This document shows, piece by piece, positions 51,851 through 59,472 of a stretch of DNA of 64,000 nt. The DNA comes from Phenylobacterium sp. (GTDB lineage: Bacteria > Pseudomonadota > Alphaproteobacteria > Caulobacterales > Caulobacteraceae). Below the pieces are notes generated by a model that made no database searches, was not told the DNA's origin, and saw nothing but the letters and a program-made list of their open reading frames with translations. The stretch is taken from NCBI RefSeq assembly GCF_004297125.1, contig NZ_SCVD01000038.1, positions 1 to 64,000 on the forward strand, written 5' to 3'. Position numbers and translations under genes: made by a program. The first letter of the stretch is position 1. Every line of letters starts with the position of its first letter.

Positions 51851-53671
51851 ATGTTCCGCACTGCCTGCTCTGTCCTGGCGCTGAGCGTCGCCGCGCTGGC
51901 CTCGCCTGCGTTCGCCCAGCCCACCGCGCCCGCCGCCGTCGCCTCTGCCCAGTCCGAGGACGCGCGCCTCGCCGCCTTCTTCCAGGCCGCCTTCCTCGAA
52001 AGCGCGCGCCTCAGCCCCGAGACCCTGACCCAGCTCGGCATGAAGGACCGCTACGGCGAGCTCGGCGACTACACCGAGGCCGGGCAGAAGCAGGCCCTCG
52101 CCGTCTCCGAGGCCCAGCTCGCCCGCATGAAGCGCGAGTTCGACCGCGCCAGGCTTTCGCCCAGCTCCCAGCTCTCCTACGACCTCTTCGAGCGCAACGT
52201 CGCCACCCAGCGCATGTTCGCCAAGTGGTACTGGCAGAACTACGCCGTCTCCTCGAACGGCAGCGCGCTGGACGGCCTGCCGGTGATGCTGGTCAACGCC
52301 CACCGCATCGACAGCGTCGCCGACGCCGAGGCCTACGTCGCGCGCCTCAGGGCCGTGGAGCGCGTGGCGGGGGAGGTCTCCGACGACATCGACCAGCGCA
52401 CCGCCAAGGGTTTCCTGCCGCCCGCCTTCGTGTTCGGCCGGGTGATCCCGGACGCCAGGAACCAGATCAAGGGCGCCCCCTTCGACGCTGGCCCCGACCA
52501 CGCCCTCTGGGCCGACTTCAAGAAGAAGGTCGCGGCGCTGAAGGCCGACGACGCCACGAAGCAGAAGCTGCTGGCCGACGGCGAGGCCGCGCTGAAGGGC
52601 GAATGGAAGCGCGGCTACGAGCGCTACCTCGTGGCCCTGGACGCCATGTCGAAGAAGGCCACGACCGTGAACGGCGTGTGGGCCCTGCCTGAGGGCGACG
52701 CCTTCTACGCCGACATGGTGGGCTTCTTCACCACCACCAGGCTGACCCCCGACCAGATCCACCAGACTGGCCTGGCCGAGGTCGCCCGCATCCGCGGCGA
52801 GATGGAGGTCATCAAGCGGAAGGTCGGCTTCAAAGGCACGCTGGAAGAGTTCTTCCGCTTCGTGCAGACCGACCCCAAGACCCACTATCCCAACACCGAC
52901 GCCGGCAAGCAGCAGTACCTGGCCGACGCCAAGAAGATCATCGCCGACTACATGGCCGTGGCGCCCAGGCAGTTCTCCACCCTGCCGAAGCAGGCCCTGG
53001 AGGTCCGCGCCGTCGAGCCGTTCCGCGAGAAGACCGCCTCGACCGCCTTCTACAATCCGGGCACGCCGGACGGGTCGCGGCCGGGGATCTTCTACGTGAA
53101 CCTCTCGGACATGAGCCAGGTCCAGAAGGTCCAGCTTCCGGCCATCGCCTACCATGAGGGGGCGCCGGGCCATCACTTCCAGATCGCCCGCAGCCAGGAG
53201 CAGACCGACCTGCCGATGTTCCGCCGGCTGTCGTACTACGGCGCCTACACCGAGGGCTGGGGGCTCTACGCCGAGAAGCTGGGCAAGGAAGCCGGCTTCT
53301 ACCAGGACCCCTACGACGACTTCGGCCGCCTCAGCCTGGAGATCTGGCGCGCCGCCCGCCTGGTGCTCGACACCGGCATCCACGCCAAGCACTGGAGCCG
53401 CGACCAGGCCATCGCCTACATGAAGGCCAATACCCTGAACTCCGACCTCGACACCGCCCGCGAGATCGACCGCTACTTCACCAGCCCCGGCCAGGCCACC
53501 AGCTACAAGGTGGGCCAGCTCAAGATCCTGGGGCTGCGCAAGAAGGCCGAGACCGCGCTGGGCGCCAGGTTCGACCTGAAGGCCTTCCACGAAGCGATCC
53601 TGGCCGCCGGCGCCCTGCCGCTGGACGTCCTGGAAACCCGCGTCGACGCCTACATCGCCGGAGCCAGGTAG
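51851..53671 (+). CDS. Secreted DUF885 protein, putative metallopeptidase
   Basis: A 606-aa exported protein with a signal peptide (about 1-22, ending PAFA). DUF885 proteins are M32-like, mostly helical, and carry a zinc HExxH-like motif; here HEGAPGHHFQ (about 437-446) has that shape, and EGWGLYAEKLG (about 468-478) supplies the downstream Glu. It is probably a periplasmic peptidase; no substrate is known. It is monocistronic. Confidence 0.87.
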   Translation: MFRTACSVLALSVAALASPAFAQPTAPAAVASAQSEDARLAAFFQAAFLESARLSPETLTQLGMKDRYGELGDYTEAGQKQALAVSEAQLARMKREFDRARLSPSSQLSYDLFERNVATQRMFAKWYWQNYAVSSNGSALDGLPVMLVNAHRIDSVADAEAYVARLRAVERVAGEVSDDIDQRTAKGFLPPAFVFGRVIPDARNQIKGAPFDAGPDHALWADFKKKVAALKADDATKQKLLADGEAALKGEWKRGYERYLVALDAMSKKATTVNGVWALPEGDAFYADMVGFFTTTRLTPDQIHQTGLAEVARIRGEMEVIKRKVGFKGTLEEFFRFVQTDPKTHYPNTDAGKQQYLADAKKIIADYMAVAPRQFSTLPKQALEVRAVEPFREKTASTAFYNPGTPDGSRPGIFYVNLSDMSQVQKVQLPAIAYHEGAPGHHFQIARSQEQTDLPMFRRLSYYGAYTEGWGLYAEKLGKEAGFYQDPYDDFGRLSLEIWRAARLVLDTGIHAKHWSRDQAIAYMKANTLNSDLDTAREIDRYFTSPGQATSYKVGQLKILGLRKKAETALGARFDLKAFHEAILAAGALPLDVLETRVDAYIAGAR

Positions 53672-53699
53672 GAGCGTCGGCGATCGCGCAGGCCGCCGG

Positions 53700-54728
53700 T
53701 CACGCCGCCGGCAGCGGCATGGCGATCCGGCAGACCAGCCCCGCGCGGTCGTAGGCGACGTGGACTTCGCCATCCAGGTCCCGCGCGAGGCCCCCCTCGA
53801 TCAGCCTCATGCCGAACCCTTGACGCCGTGGCGCCTCGGCGGGCGGGCCGCCGCTCTCCTGCCAGCGCAGCAGCATCCGCTCGCCGTCCTTGCCCGGCTC
53901 GGTCCGCCAGGAGACGGCCACCTCGCCCGCCGGGACCGACAGGGACCCGTGCCTCACCGCGTTGCTCGCGAGCTCGTGGAAGACCATGGCCAGGGTGAGG
54001 GCGTCCTTGGGGCCGAGGGGCAGGATGGAGCCCTGGAGCGACACGCGGCCGGCCTGCCCGAACGGCTCCAGGATCCGCTCCAGCACGTCGCGCAGGGTCA
54101 CCGCGTCCCAGTTGTGGCGGCCCAGCAGGCCATGGGTCTCCGACAGCGCCTGGATCCTGCCTTCGAACGCCTCGACCACCTCGTCCCCGGCCACTCCCCG
54201 CAAGGTCTGGACGGCGATGGCCCGCACAGTGGCCAGGGTGTTCAGCGTGCGGTGGTTCATCTCGTCCAGCAGGAACCGGAGCTGTTCGGCCTCGCGCTTG
54301 TGGTCGGTCAGGTCCACGAACGACGACACGTGCGTGCCGATGTGGCCGGTCGGGTCGTCGACGGGTGAGATGACCACCGCGGCCCAGAACAGGCTTCCGT
54401 CCTTCCGCCGGTCGCGCATCTCGAAATGGCCGCCGCTTTCGCCGGCGAAAGCGGCCTCGATCCGCTGGGCCTCCATCCGGTTGTCGCCGCGCGACAGCAG
54501 GAAGGCGAACGGCTGGCCCAGCACCTCTTCGCAGGCGTAGCCGGTGAGCTTCAGGAAGGCGTCGTTCGCGAAGACCAGCGGATTGCCGGGCGCGTCGGCG
54601 TCGGTGAAGACCATCGCCATGCGGGTCCGCTCCGCCGCGACGACGAACGGGCCGCGGTCCTGCCGGAAGCCGTCGACGCCGGCCTCGGCGGCCTTCTGCT
54701 CGGGCGACTTGACCGCGATGTTCGGCAT
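53700..54728 (-). CDS. PAS-HWE histidine kinase (LOV-like, no photoactive Cys)
   Basis: A 342-aa soluble kinase. The PAS domain (about 35-145) resembles LOV domains (FANDAFLKLTGY, FWAAVVISPV), but the GRNCRFLQ flavin motif is GQPFAFLL: Phe74 replaces the photoactive Cys. The HWE kinase core has the His159 box LDEMNHRTLNTLATVRAIA, the N-box FHELASNAVRHG, and the WQE signature before GGPP. It may sense redox or a ligand instead of light, and perhaps feeds the general stress response, as many HWE kinases do in alphaproteobacteria (inference). Confidence 0.88.
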   Translation of the reverse strand: MPNIAVKSPEQKAAEAGVDGFRQDRGPFVVAAERTRMAMVFTDADAPGNPLVFANDAFLKLTGYACEEVLGQPFAFLLSRGDNRMEAQRIEAAFAGESGGHFEMRDRRKDGSLFWAAVVISPVDDPTGHIGTHVSSFVDLTDHKREAEQLRFLLDEMNHRTLNTLATVRAIAVQTLRGVAGDEVVEAFEGRIQALSETHGLLGRHNWDAVTLRDVLERILEPFGQAGRVSLQGSILPLGPKDALTLAMVFHELASNAVRHGSLSVPAGEVAVSWRTEPGKDGERMLLRWQESGGPPAEAPRRQGFGMRLIEGGLARDLDGEVHVAYDRAGLVCRIAMPLPAA

Positions 54729-54845
54729 GGGCGTTCCAATCCTTTGGAGGCCGCCCCGTGCAGGATGGGTTCGCGCCATGGTCGGCGCGGAAGCCGGGAG
54801 AAGCGCCCGCCGCCACTTAGGCGCGTGATCTCCCGAAATAGCTGC

Positions 54846-54875
54846 AAAATAAAAAGATGCTCGATCAGGTCGAGC
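54846..54875 (-). terminator. Rho-independent terminator of the P450 gene
   Basis: On the minus strand, GCTCGA / TCGAGC stem with a 5-base loop is followed by ATCTTTTTATTTT, starting 4 bp after the P450 stop. This is a textbook intrinsic terminator and separates the P450 from the kinase gene. Confidence 0.8.
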
Positions 54876-54878
54876 CCG

Positions 54879-56150
54879 CTAGTTCCGCGTCGGGATCACC
54901 ACCGGCAGGGTCTCGTAGCCCTTCACGAAGGTCGAGAACGAGCGCCTGGGCTCGCCCACGACCCGCACCTCCGGGAAGCGCTTCAGGATCTCTTCCCAGA
55001 TGATGGTGAGCTGCAGCTCGGCCAGCCGGTTGCCCACGCAGCGGTGGATGCCGAAGCCGAACGAGATGTGCTGCCGCGGCCGCTCGCGGTCGATGATGTA
55101 GTCGTTCGGCCGCTCGATCACCGTGTCGTCGCGGTTGCCCGAGACGTACCACATGACCACCTTGTCGCCGGCCTTGATGGTCTTGCCCTGGAACTCCACG
55201 TCCTCGGTCGCGGTGCGGCGCATGTGGGCCAGGGGCGTCTGCCAGCGGATGGTCTCGCTCACCATCGACGGGATCAGGTCGGGGTTGGCTCGCAGCTTCT
55301 GGTACTGGTCCGGGTTCTGGTTCAGCGCCAGGATCGAGCCCGAGATGGTGTTGCGCGTGGTGTCGTTGCCGCCCACGGTCAGCAGCACGACGTTCCCGAA
55401 GTACTCCCGGGGCTCCATGTTCCGGGTCGCCGGATTGTGCGCCAGCATCGAGATCAGGTCGCCGGCCGGCGGGGCGTTGACCTTCTGGTTCCACAGGCCG
55501 GTGAAATAGGCGTGGTACTCGCCGAAGATCGCCATCTTCTGCTCGATGGATTCCACCAGCCCGCCCGGCGTCGGAACGGCGGTGACCACGTCCGACCAGT
55601 AGGTGATCCTGCGCCGGTCGGCCTGCGGCGCGTCGAACAGCGTGGCCAGGGTCATGGCCGTCAGTTCCTTCGACACCAGGTCGACCCAGTCGAATTCCTC
55701 GCCGATCGGCAGGTTGTCCAGGATCGCGCCCGCCCGCTCGCGGATCTCCGGCGCCATCGCCGCCAGGGCCGGCGGCGCCACGGCCGGGCTCACCGCCTTG
55801 CGCTGCACGTCGTGTTTCGGCGGGTCCATGGCGATGAACATGGGCAGCGGGTCCATGTTGGCCTGTCCGCCGGCGATGGTGATCCCGCCCTTCATGAAGT
55901 CCGACGAGAACCGCGCGTGGTCCGTGTCGATGGCCATGATGTCGTTGTACTTGGTGATCGACCAGTACGGCCCGAACTCGTGCTCGGCGGTGTAGTGGAC
56001 CGGGTCCTCGGCCCGCAGCCGCTCGAAGATCGGCCACATCGCGTCGGCCTGGAACAGCTCCGGCCGGGCCGGGTTCAGCTTCTCCAGCGGCAGGCCATAG
56101 GCCTCGGCCCGCGCCTGGTCCTTGCTCATCAGGCCATTGCCGTCCGCCAT
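54879..56150 (-). CDS. Cytochrome P450, CYP153 family alkane hydroxylase
   Basis: A 423-aa soluble P450. The whole sequence follows CYP153: EDPVHYT, FGPYWSITKYNDIMAI, PMFIAMDPPKHDVQRK, the I-helix VGGNDTTRN (about 259-267), ETIRW (299-303), DKVVMWYVSGNRD, and the heme loop FGFGIHRCVGNRLAE with Cys371. CYP153 enzymes hydroxylate the terminal carbon of medium-chain alkanes and fatty acids and need a ferredoxin and ferredoxin reductase, which are not adjacent. ATG 56150 follows GGAGGAG at ideal spacing. A strong terminator follows. Confidence 0.93.
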   Translation of the reverse strand: MADGNGLMSKDQARAEAYGLPLEKLNPARPELFQADAMWPIFERLRAEDPVHYTAEHEFGPYWSITKYNDIMAIDTDHARFSSDFMKGGITIAGGQANMDPLPMFIAMDPPKHDVQRKAVSPAVAPPALAAMAPEIRERAGAILDNLPIGEEFDWVDLVSKELTAMTLATLFDAPQADRRRITYWSDVVTAVPTPGGLVESIEQKMAIFGEYHAYFTGLWNQKVNAPPAGDLISMLAHNPATRNMEPREYFGNVVLLTVGGNDTTRNTISGSILALNQNPDQYQKLRANPDLIPSMVSETIRWQTPLAHMRRTATEDVEFQGKTIKAGDKVVMWYVSGNRDDTVIERPNDYIIDRERPRQHISFGFGIHRCVGNRLAELQLTIIWEEILKRFPEVRVVGEPRRSFSTFVKGYETLPVVIPTRN

Positions 56151-56251
56151 CGCCGTCTCCTCCACCGTCTTTGCGACAGTGAACGCCGATAAGGCAGGAT
56201 TGGCTAGAGGGTAGGGCGCAGCCGAGCCGGGCTTGGAGCGGACATGAGCCT

Positions 56252-56902
56252 CTAGGCTGCCACCGCCCGGCGGCGGCGGAGCATCGCGCCGGCCGTGCCG
56301 AAGCCGAGGAGCATCAGGGCCCAGGTCCCGGGCTCGGGCACCCCCGGATCGCCGCCGCCGGGCGCCACGTAGGCGCGCTCGTTGGCCAAGGTCGCGCTGA
56401 GATTGCCTTGCACGTAGACCGTCGAGCCGATGTTGAAGCCCGTCTGCGGATCGACCTGCTTGATCTGGAAGTTCTTGCTGTTGAACCGCAGCCGGTAGGT
56501 CGAGCCGTTCGTGTACTGGAAGTCCGAGACGTAGTTGAAGCCGTTGAAGACGCCGTTGTTGAACTGGATGGCCGGGGTGATGCCCATGGACCCGGTGACG
56601 GCGTCCCCGAGGTCGAAGCCCAGGCTTCCGATGTCGAACGTGAAGGCGCTGTCCGGATCGACGGCGAGGGTGGCGAATGGCACCAGGATCAGGCCGCCGG
56701 TCACCAGGTCCTTGTCATAGACGAACGAGCCGCTGACGCTCATCCCCTGGATGATGTCGCCGCCGCTGAAGGGCGCCCTCACCGCGGAGCTGCCCGAGGT
56801 CAGCGTTCCGGAGAAATCGACCTGCACCAGGGTGGTGGCGTGGGAGACGCCCGCCAGCGCGAGCCCGAAGGCCAGGGTGGCCCCAGCGATGATCTTGTTC
56901 AT
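56252..56902 (-). CDS. PEPxxWA-CTERM surface protein
   Basis: A 216-aa exported protein: signal peptide (about 1-21, ending VSHA), a beta-rich body (FSGTLTSGSSAV, GSFVYDKDLVTGG), and the sorting tail PEPGTWALMLLGFGTAG then RRRR. ATG 56902 is preceded by GAGGAAA. The upstream region has a 12-bp perfect palindrome at 56945-56956, which could be an operator. Confidence 0.87.
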   Translation of the reverse strand: MNKIIAGATLAFGLALAGVSHATTLVQVDFSGTLTSGSSAVRAPFSGGDIIQGMSVSGSFVYDKDLVTGGLILVPFATLAVDPDSAFTFDIGSLGFDLGDAVTGSMGITPAIQFNNGVFNGFNYVSDFQYTNGSTYRLRFNSKNFQIKQVDPQTGFNIGSTVYVQGNLSATLANERAYVAPGGGDPGVPEPGTWALMLLGFGTAGAMLRRRRAVAA

Positions 56903-56944
56903 GTGTTTCCTCGAAACGACGACCTGACGAACGTTCATTATATT

Positions 56945-56956
56945 TGTACGCGTACA
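56945..56956. promoter_or_regulatory. Operator-like palindrome TGTACGCGTACA
   Basis: A perfect 12-bp inverted repeat, 43 bp upstream of the PEP-CTERM start (56902), in an AT-rich stretch (TTATATTTG before it). It fits a dimeric repressor site; the regulator is not known. Confidence 0.45.
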
Positions 56957-57048
56957 TGTCGCTCAGAACCCACGGGATGGCGCGGTTCATCGGCAAATCA
57001 ATCGTGGATCAGCTTGAAGGGACTGCAAAGTGATTTCCCAACAACGCG

Positions 57049-57079
57049 AACCGCAGGCTCTTTTTCTAAGCCTGCGGTT
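57049..57079. terminator. Perfect hairpin in the spacer before the diiron gene
   Basis: An 11-bp perfect stem (AACCGCAGGCT / AGCCTGCGGTT) with a 9-base loop. A second perfect 8-bp stem, CGGCAAAG / CTTTGCCG, follows at 57101-57122. They lie downstream of the leftward diiron gene (stop at 57145). Neither has a clear T-tract, so they may be terminators or RNA-stability hairpins. Confidence 0.45.
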
Positions 57080-57144
57080 GCAATAATCATGTGACACTTA
57101 CGGCAAAGCTTGTTCTTTGCCGTGTATTTGGCGATATCCGCCGC

Positions 57145-58059
57145 CTAGCAGAAGGCCGGAGCGACCTCCTCGATCCGCGCGCGGCCCTTCGGGCTCACCT
57201 GGGCCAGGGCGTCGAGGAAGGCCTCGTTGCGCAGGGCCGAACCCAGGAAGGTCCAGCGCATCGCCTGGTGCTGCACCTCGGTGAACCGCTCCCGGTGTGC
57301 GTCGCTCAGTGTCCGCCCGATCGCGGCTTCCAGGGCGACGAGGTCGAGCGCGGTCTGCTGACCGAGCCCGCCGTCGAGGAAACCGCCGATGTCCAGGAAG
57401 TCGTCGAACGCCTGGTCGATCTCGGCGGGCGTCGCCTGCGCCGCCAGTTCGAAGAACACCATCGCGTCCAGCTTGGCGTGCTGGCATTCCTCCATCCAGT
57501 GGTGCTTCAGCAGGCTCTTGAACTGCACGTCCAGCCCTTCGTCGCGCTCGACGCTGTCCAGGTAGTGACGCTGGGTGGCCAGCTCGATGCCCAGCACGAA
57601 CATCGCCTTGCCGAGGCGGCCGTGATCGAGGACCGCGGCCTTGATGTCCTCCACAGGGCCGATGAAGCCGCAGTCCACGTCGAAGCCCTCGGCGAAGGCG
57701 CGGCGGAAGCGCACGAAGAGCTCGATGTGTTTCTCCTCCTCCTCCGCGAATTGCGCCAGCGCCGGGGCGCGGTGCGGATCGGGATCGGTGCGGGCCTGGG
57801 TCAGGTCCTCGACCATCGGCAGGATGCAGCGCTCCACCAGTTCGAACATCGCCAGATAGCCGTGGCCGCGGATCTGGTTCAGCTTCAGCCGCTCGGCGGG
57901 GCTCAGGAAGTCCAGGCCCTGGGTGCGGGCGAAGCTCTCCGGGAGGAAAGGCCTGGCGAAGTCCATCGGCTTGTCGCGGCCGATGATGTCCTCGAGGCGC
58001 CAGTTCACCCGCTTCGAGATCTGCAGCAGGCGTTCGTAGTTGAGTCCTTGGATCGTCAT
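57145..58059 (-). CDS. AurF-like diiron oxygenase
   Basis: A 304-aa ferritin-like four-helix protein. Candidate iron ligands occur in the AurF order: Glu in FELVE (about 73), E108xxH111 in EEEEKHIELF, Glu159 in GIELATQRHY, His186/187, and E191xxH194 in MEECQHAKLD. AurF-type enzymes oxidise aryl amines to nitro compounds; others in the family oxidise unrelated substrates. It lies 66 bp downstream of the DUF4242 gene on the same strand and within a LysR-controlled locus. Confidence 0.8.
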   Translation of the reverse strand: MTIQGLNYERLLQISKRVNWRLEDIIGRDKPMDFARPFLPESFARTQGLDFLSPAERLKLNQIRGHGYLAMFELVERCILPMVEDLTQARTDPDPHRAPALAQFAEEEEKHIELFVRFRRAFAEGFDVDCGFIGPVEDIKAAVLDHGRLGKAMFVLGIELATQRHYLDSVERDEGLDVQFKSLLKHHWMEECQHAKLDAMVFFELAAQATPAEIDQAFDDFLDIGGFLDGGLGQQTALDLVALEAAIGRTLSDAHRERFTEVQHQAMRWTFLGSALRNEAFLDALAQVSPKGRARIEEVAPAFC

Positions 58060-58125
58060 GTTTCTTCTCCTCGCGCAACGGCCCGCCCTCCCGGGCGTGA
58101 CCGCGACGGGTGAAGCTGCCGCCGC

Positions 58126-58410
58126 TCAGTTGTTGGCGGTGGTTGGGTCGATGATTTGCGGAATCTCGATGATGCGCGTCACCGGGAAGCCGCTGAGTTC
58201 GGCGTGGTCGCGGATCACGTCCTCGCCGTCCGCAAGGTAGATGCAGAACGTCCGGTCTCCGGCGACATAGCTATGCTGCCACTGGATACTTCGGCCGATC
58301 CTGTCGACCGCCTGGTTCGATGCACGTGCGGCCCCGCAAAGCTCGACGATCGACATGCCGCCGACCCCCGGGATCTCACGTTCGACCAGGTAACGTTTGA
58401 GTTGGCCCAT
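58126..58410 (-). CDS. DUF4242 family small protein
   Basis: A 94-aa ferredoxin-like-fold protein: KRYLVEREIPGVGGMS at the start, WQHSYVAGDRTFCIYLA (about 45-61), and FPVTRIIEIPQIIDPTT near the end, the DUF4242 pattern. The Streptomyces relative SCO4226 binds nickel (family knowledge); here the ligands are not certain. ATG 58410 was chosen over a longer frame with no conserved sequence. It is first in a probable operon with the diiron gene and divergent from lysR. Confidence 0.83.
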   Translation of the reverse strand: MGQLKRYLVEREIPGVGGMSIVELCGAARASNQAVDRIGRSIQWQHSYVAGDRTFCIYLADGEDVIRDHAELSGFPVTRIIEIPQIIDPTTANN

Positions 58411-58491
58411 GGCGCCGCCTCGCATCACCCTTCGAATGCTTGCAGTGTCCCGCCGACCCGCCGCCGGCACAATCTAAACATTCTGGCTCTG

Positions 58492-58510
58492 ACTAAAGGT
58501 TTTGCTTAGT
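58492..58510. promoter_or_regulatory. Inverted repeat at the LysR divergent promoter
   Basis: ACTAA-N9-TTAGT lies 9 bp upstream of the lysR start and about 80 bp from the DUF4242 start. LysR-type regulators bind such partial palindromes; it does not fit the strict T-N11-A rule. It would let the regulator control itself and the DUF4242-diiron operon. Confidence 0.4.
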
Positions 58511-58518
58511 AGGGAGGG

Positions 58519-59472
58519 ATGGTTGCGCCCACCTATCTCCGTTCGCTCCAGGCGCTGGAGCTGGCCGTGCGCGAAGGCTCGTTCGGCGCCGCCTCCACCG
58601 CCCTCGGGATCACCCCGGCCGCCGTCGGCCAGCGGGTGAAGGCGCTTGAGGACTACCTCGGCATCGAACTGCTGATCCGTGGGCGCGCCGGGATCCGGCC
58701 CGCGCCCGGCCTCCTGCCGGCGCTGCCGCACCTGCGCCAGGCGTTCCAGGAACTGGACGCGGCCGCGCGTGAGTTGGAACTCCAGCGCGGCCACGAGATC
58801 CACGTCGCGGCCGCCTCCGACTTCGTCGAGCTCTGGCTGGCCCCGCGCCTCGATCGCTTCCGCGCCGCCCATCCCAACGTGCGCTTCTGCATCAACGGCG
58901 AAGGCGACGCGCCGCGGCGGCTGGGACGGGTCGATTGCGAGATCAGCTACGGCCCGCCGCGCGAGGACAGGCAGTACGACCTCCTGTTCCGCGACTATGT
59001 CCTGCCGGTGGCCTCGCCGGAGAACGTGCGCCGCACCGCCCAGGCGGGGGCCAACCCCCGGCTCGAGGGCTTTCCGCTGGTGCATCTGGACTTCTACAAG
59101 GACGATCCCGCCGGCCTCTCATGGCCGGAGTGGGTGGCGGCCAACGGCGTGCAGCGCAGCGCGCCCGAGCGCGGCATGCGCTTCCAGCGCATCACCGCCG
59201 CCCTCGACGCCGTCGCGGCGAACGCGGGCGTCAGCCTGTGCGGCCTGGCCCTGATCAGCGAGCGCCTCGAAGGCGGAGAGATCGCCTTGCCATATCCCAT
59301 CGCCACGGGCCGCTGGAGCGACCACGGCTTCTTCGCCCGCTTCCGCCCCGACATGGAGGGCCGCCGCCACATCCAGCGCTTCCGCGACTGGCTCGTCGAG
59401 GAAAGCCGCCAGACGGCGTCGTGGCTGGCCGAGGCCGCGACCGGCGGGCGCTACTTCACCAGCGCGTCGTAG
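58519..59472 (+). CDS. LysR family transcriptional regulator
   Basis: A 317-aa GcvA-like LysR protein. N-terminal helix-turn-helix: SLQALELAVREGSFGAAST and LGITPAAVGQRVKALEDYLG (about 10-50). The periplasmic-binding-like effector domain spans about 95-300. ATG 58519 follows GGGAGGG. Divergent from DUF4242-diiron, it most likely controls that operon. Its 3' end overlaps the convergent hydrolase gene by 22 bp. Confidence 0.9.
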   Translation: MVAPTYLRSLQALELAVREGSFGAASTALGITPAAVGQRVKALEDYLGIELLIRGRAGIRPAPGLLPALPHLRQAFQELDAAARELELQRGHEIHVAAASDFVELWLAPRLDRFRAAHPNVRFCINGEGDAPRRLGRVDCEISYGPPREDRQYDLLFRDYVLPVASPENVRRTAQAGANPRLEGFPLVHLDFYKDDPAGLSWPEWVAANGVQRSAPERGMRFQRITAALDAVAANAGVSLCGLALISERLEGGEIALPYPIATGRWSDHGFFARFRPDMEGRRHIQRFRDWLVEESRQTASWLAEAATGGRYFTSAS

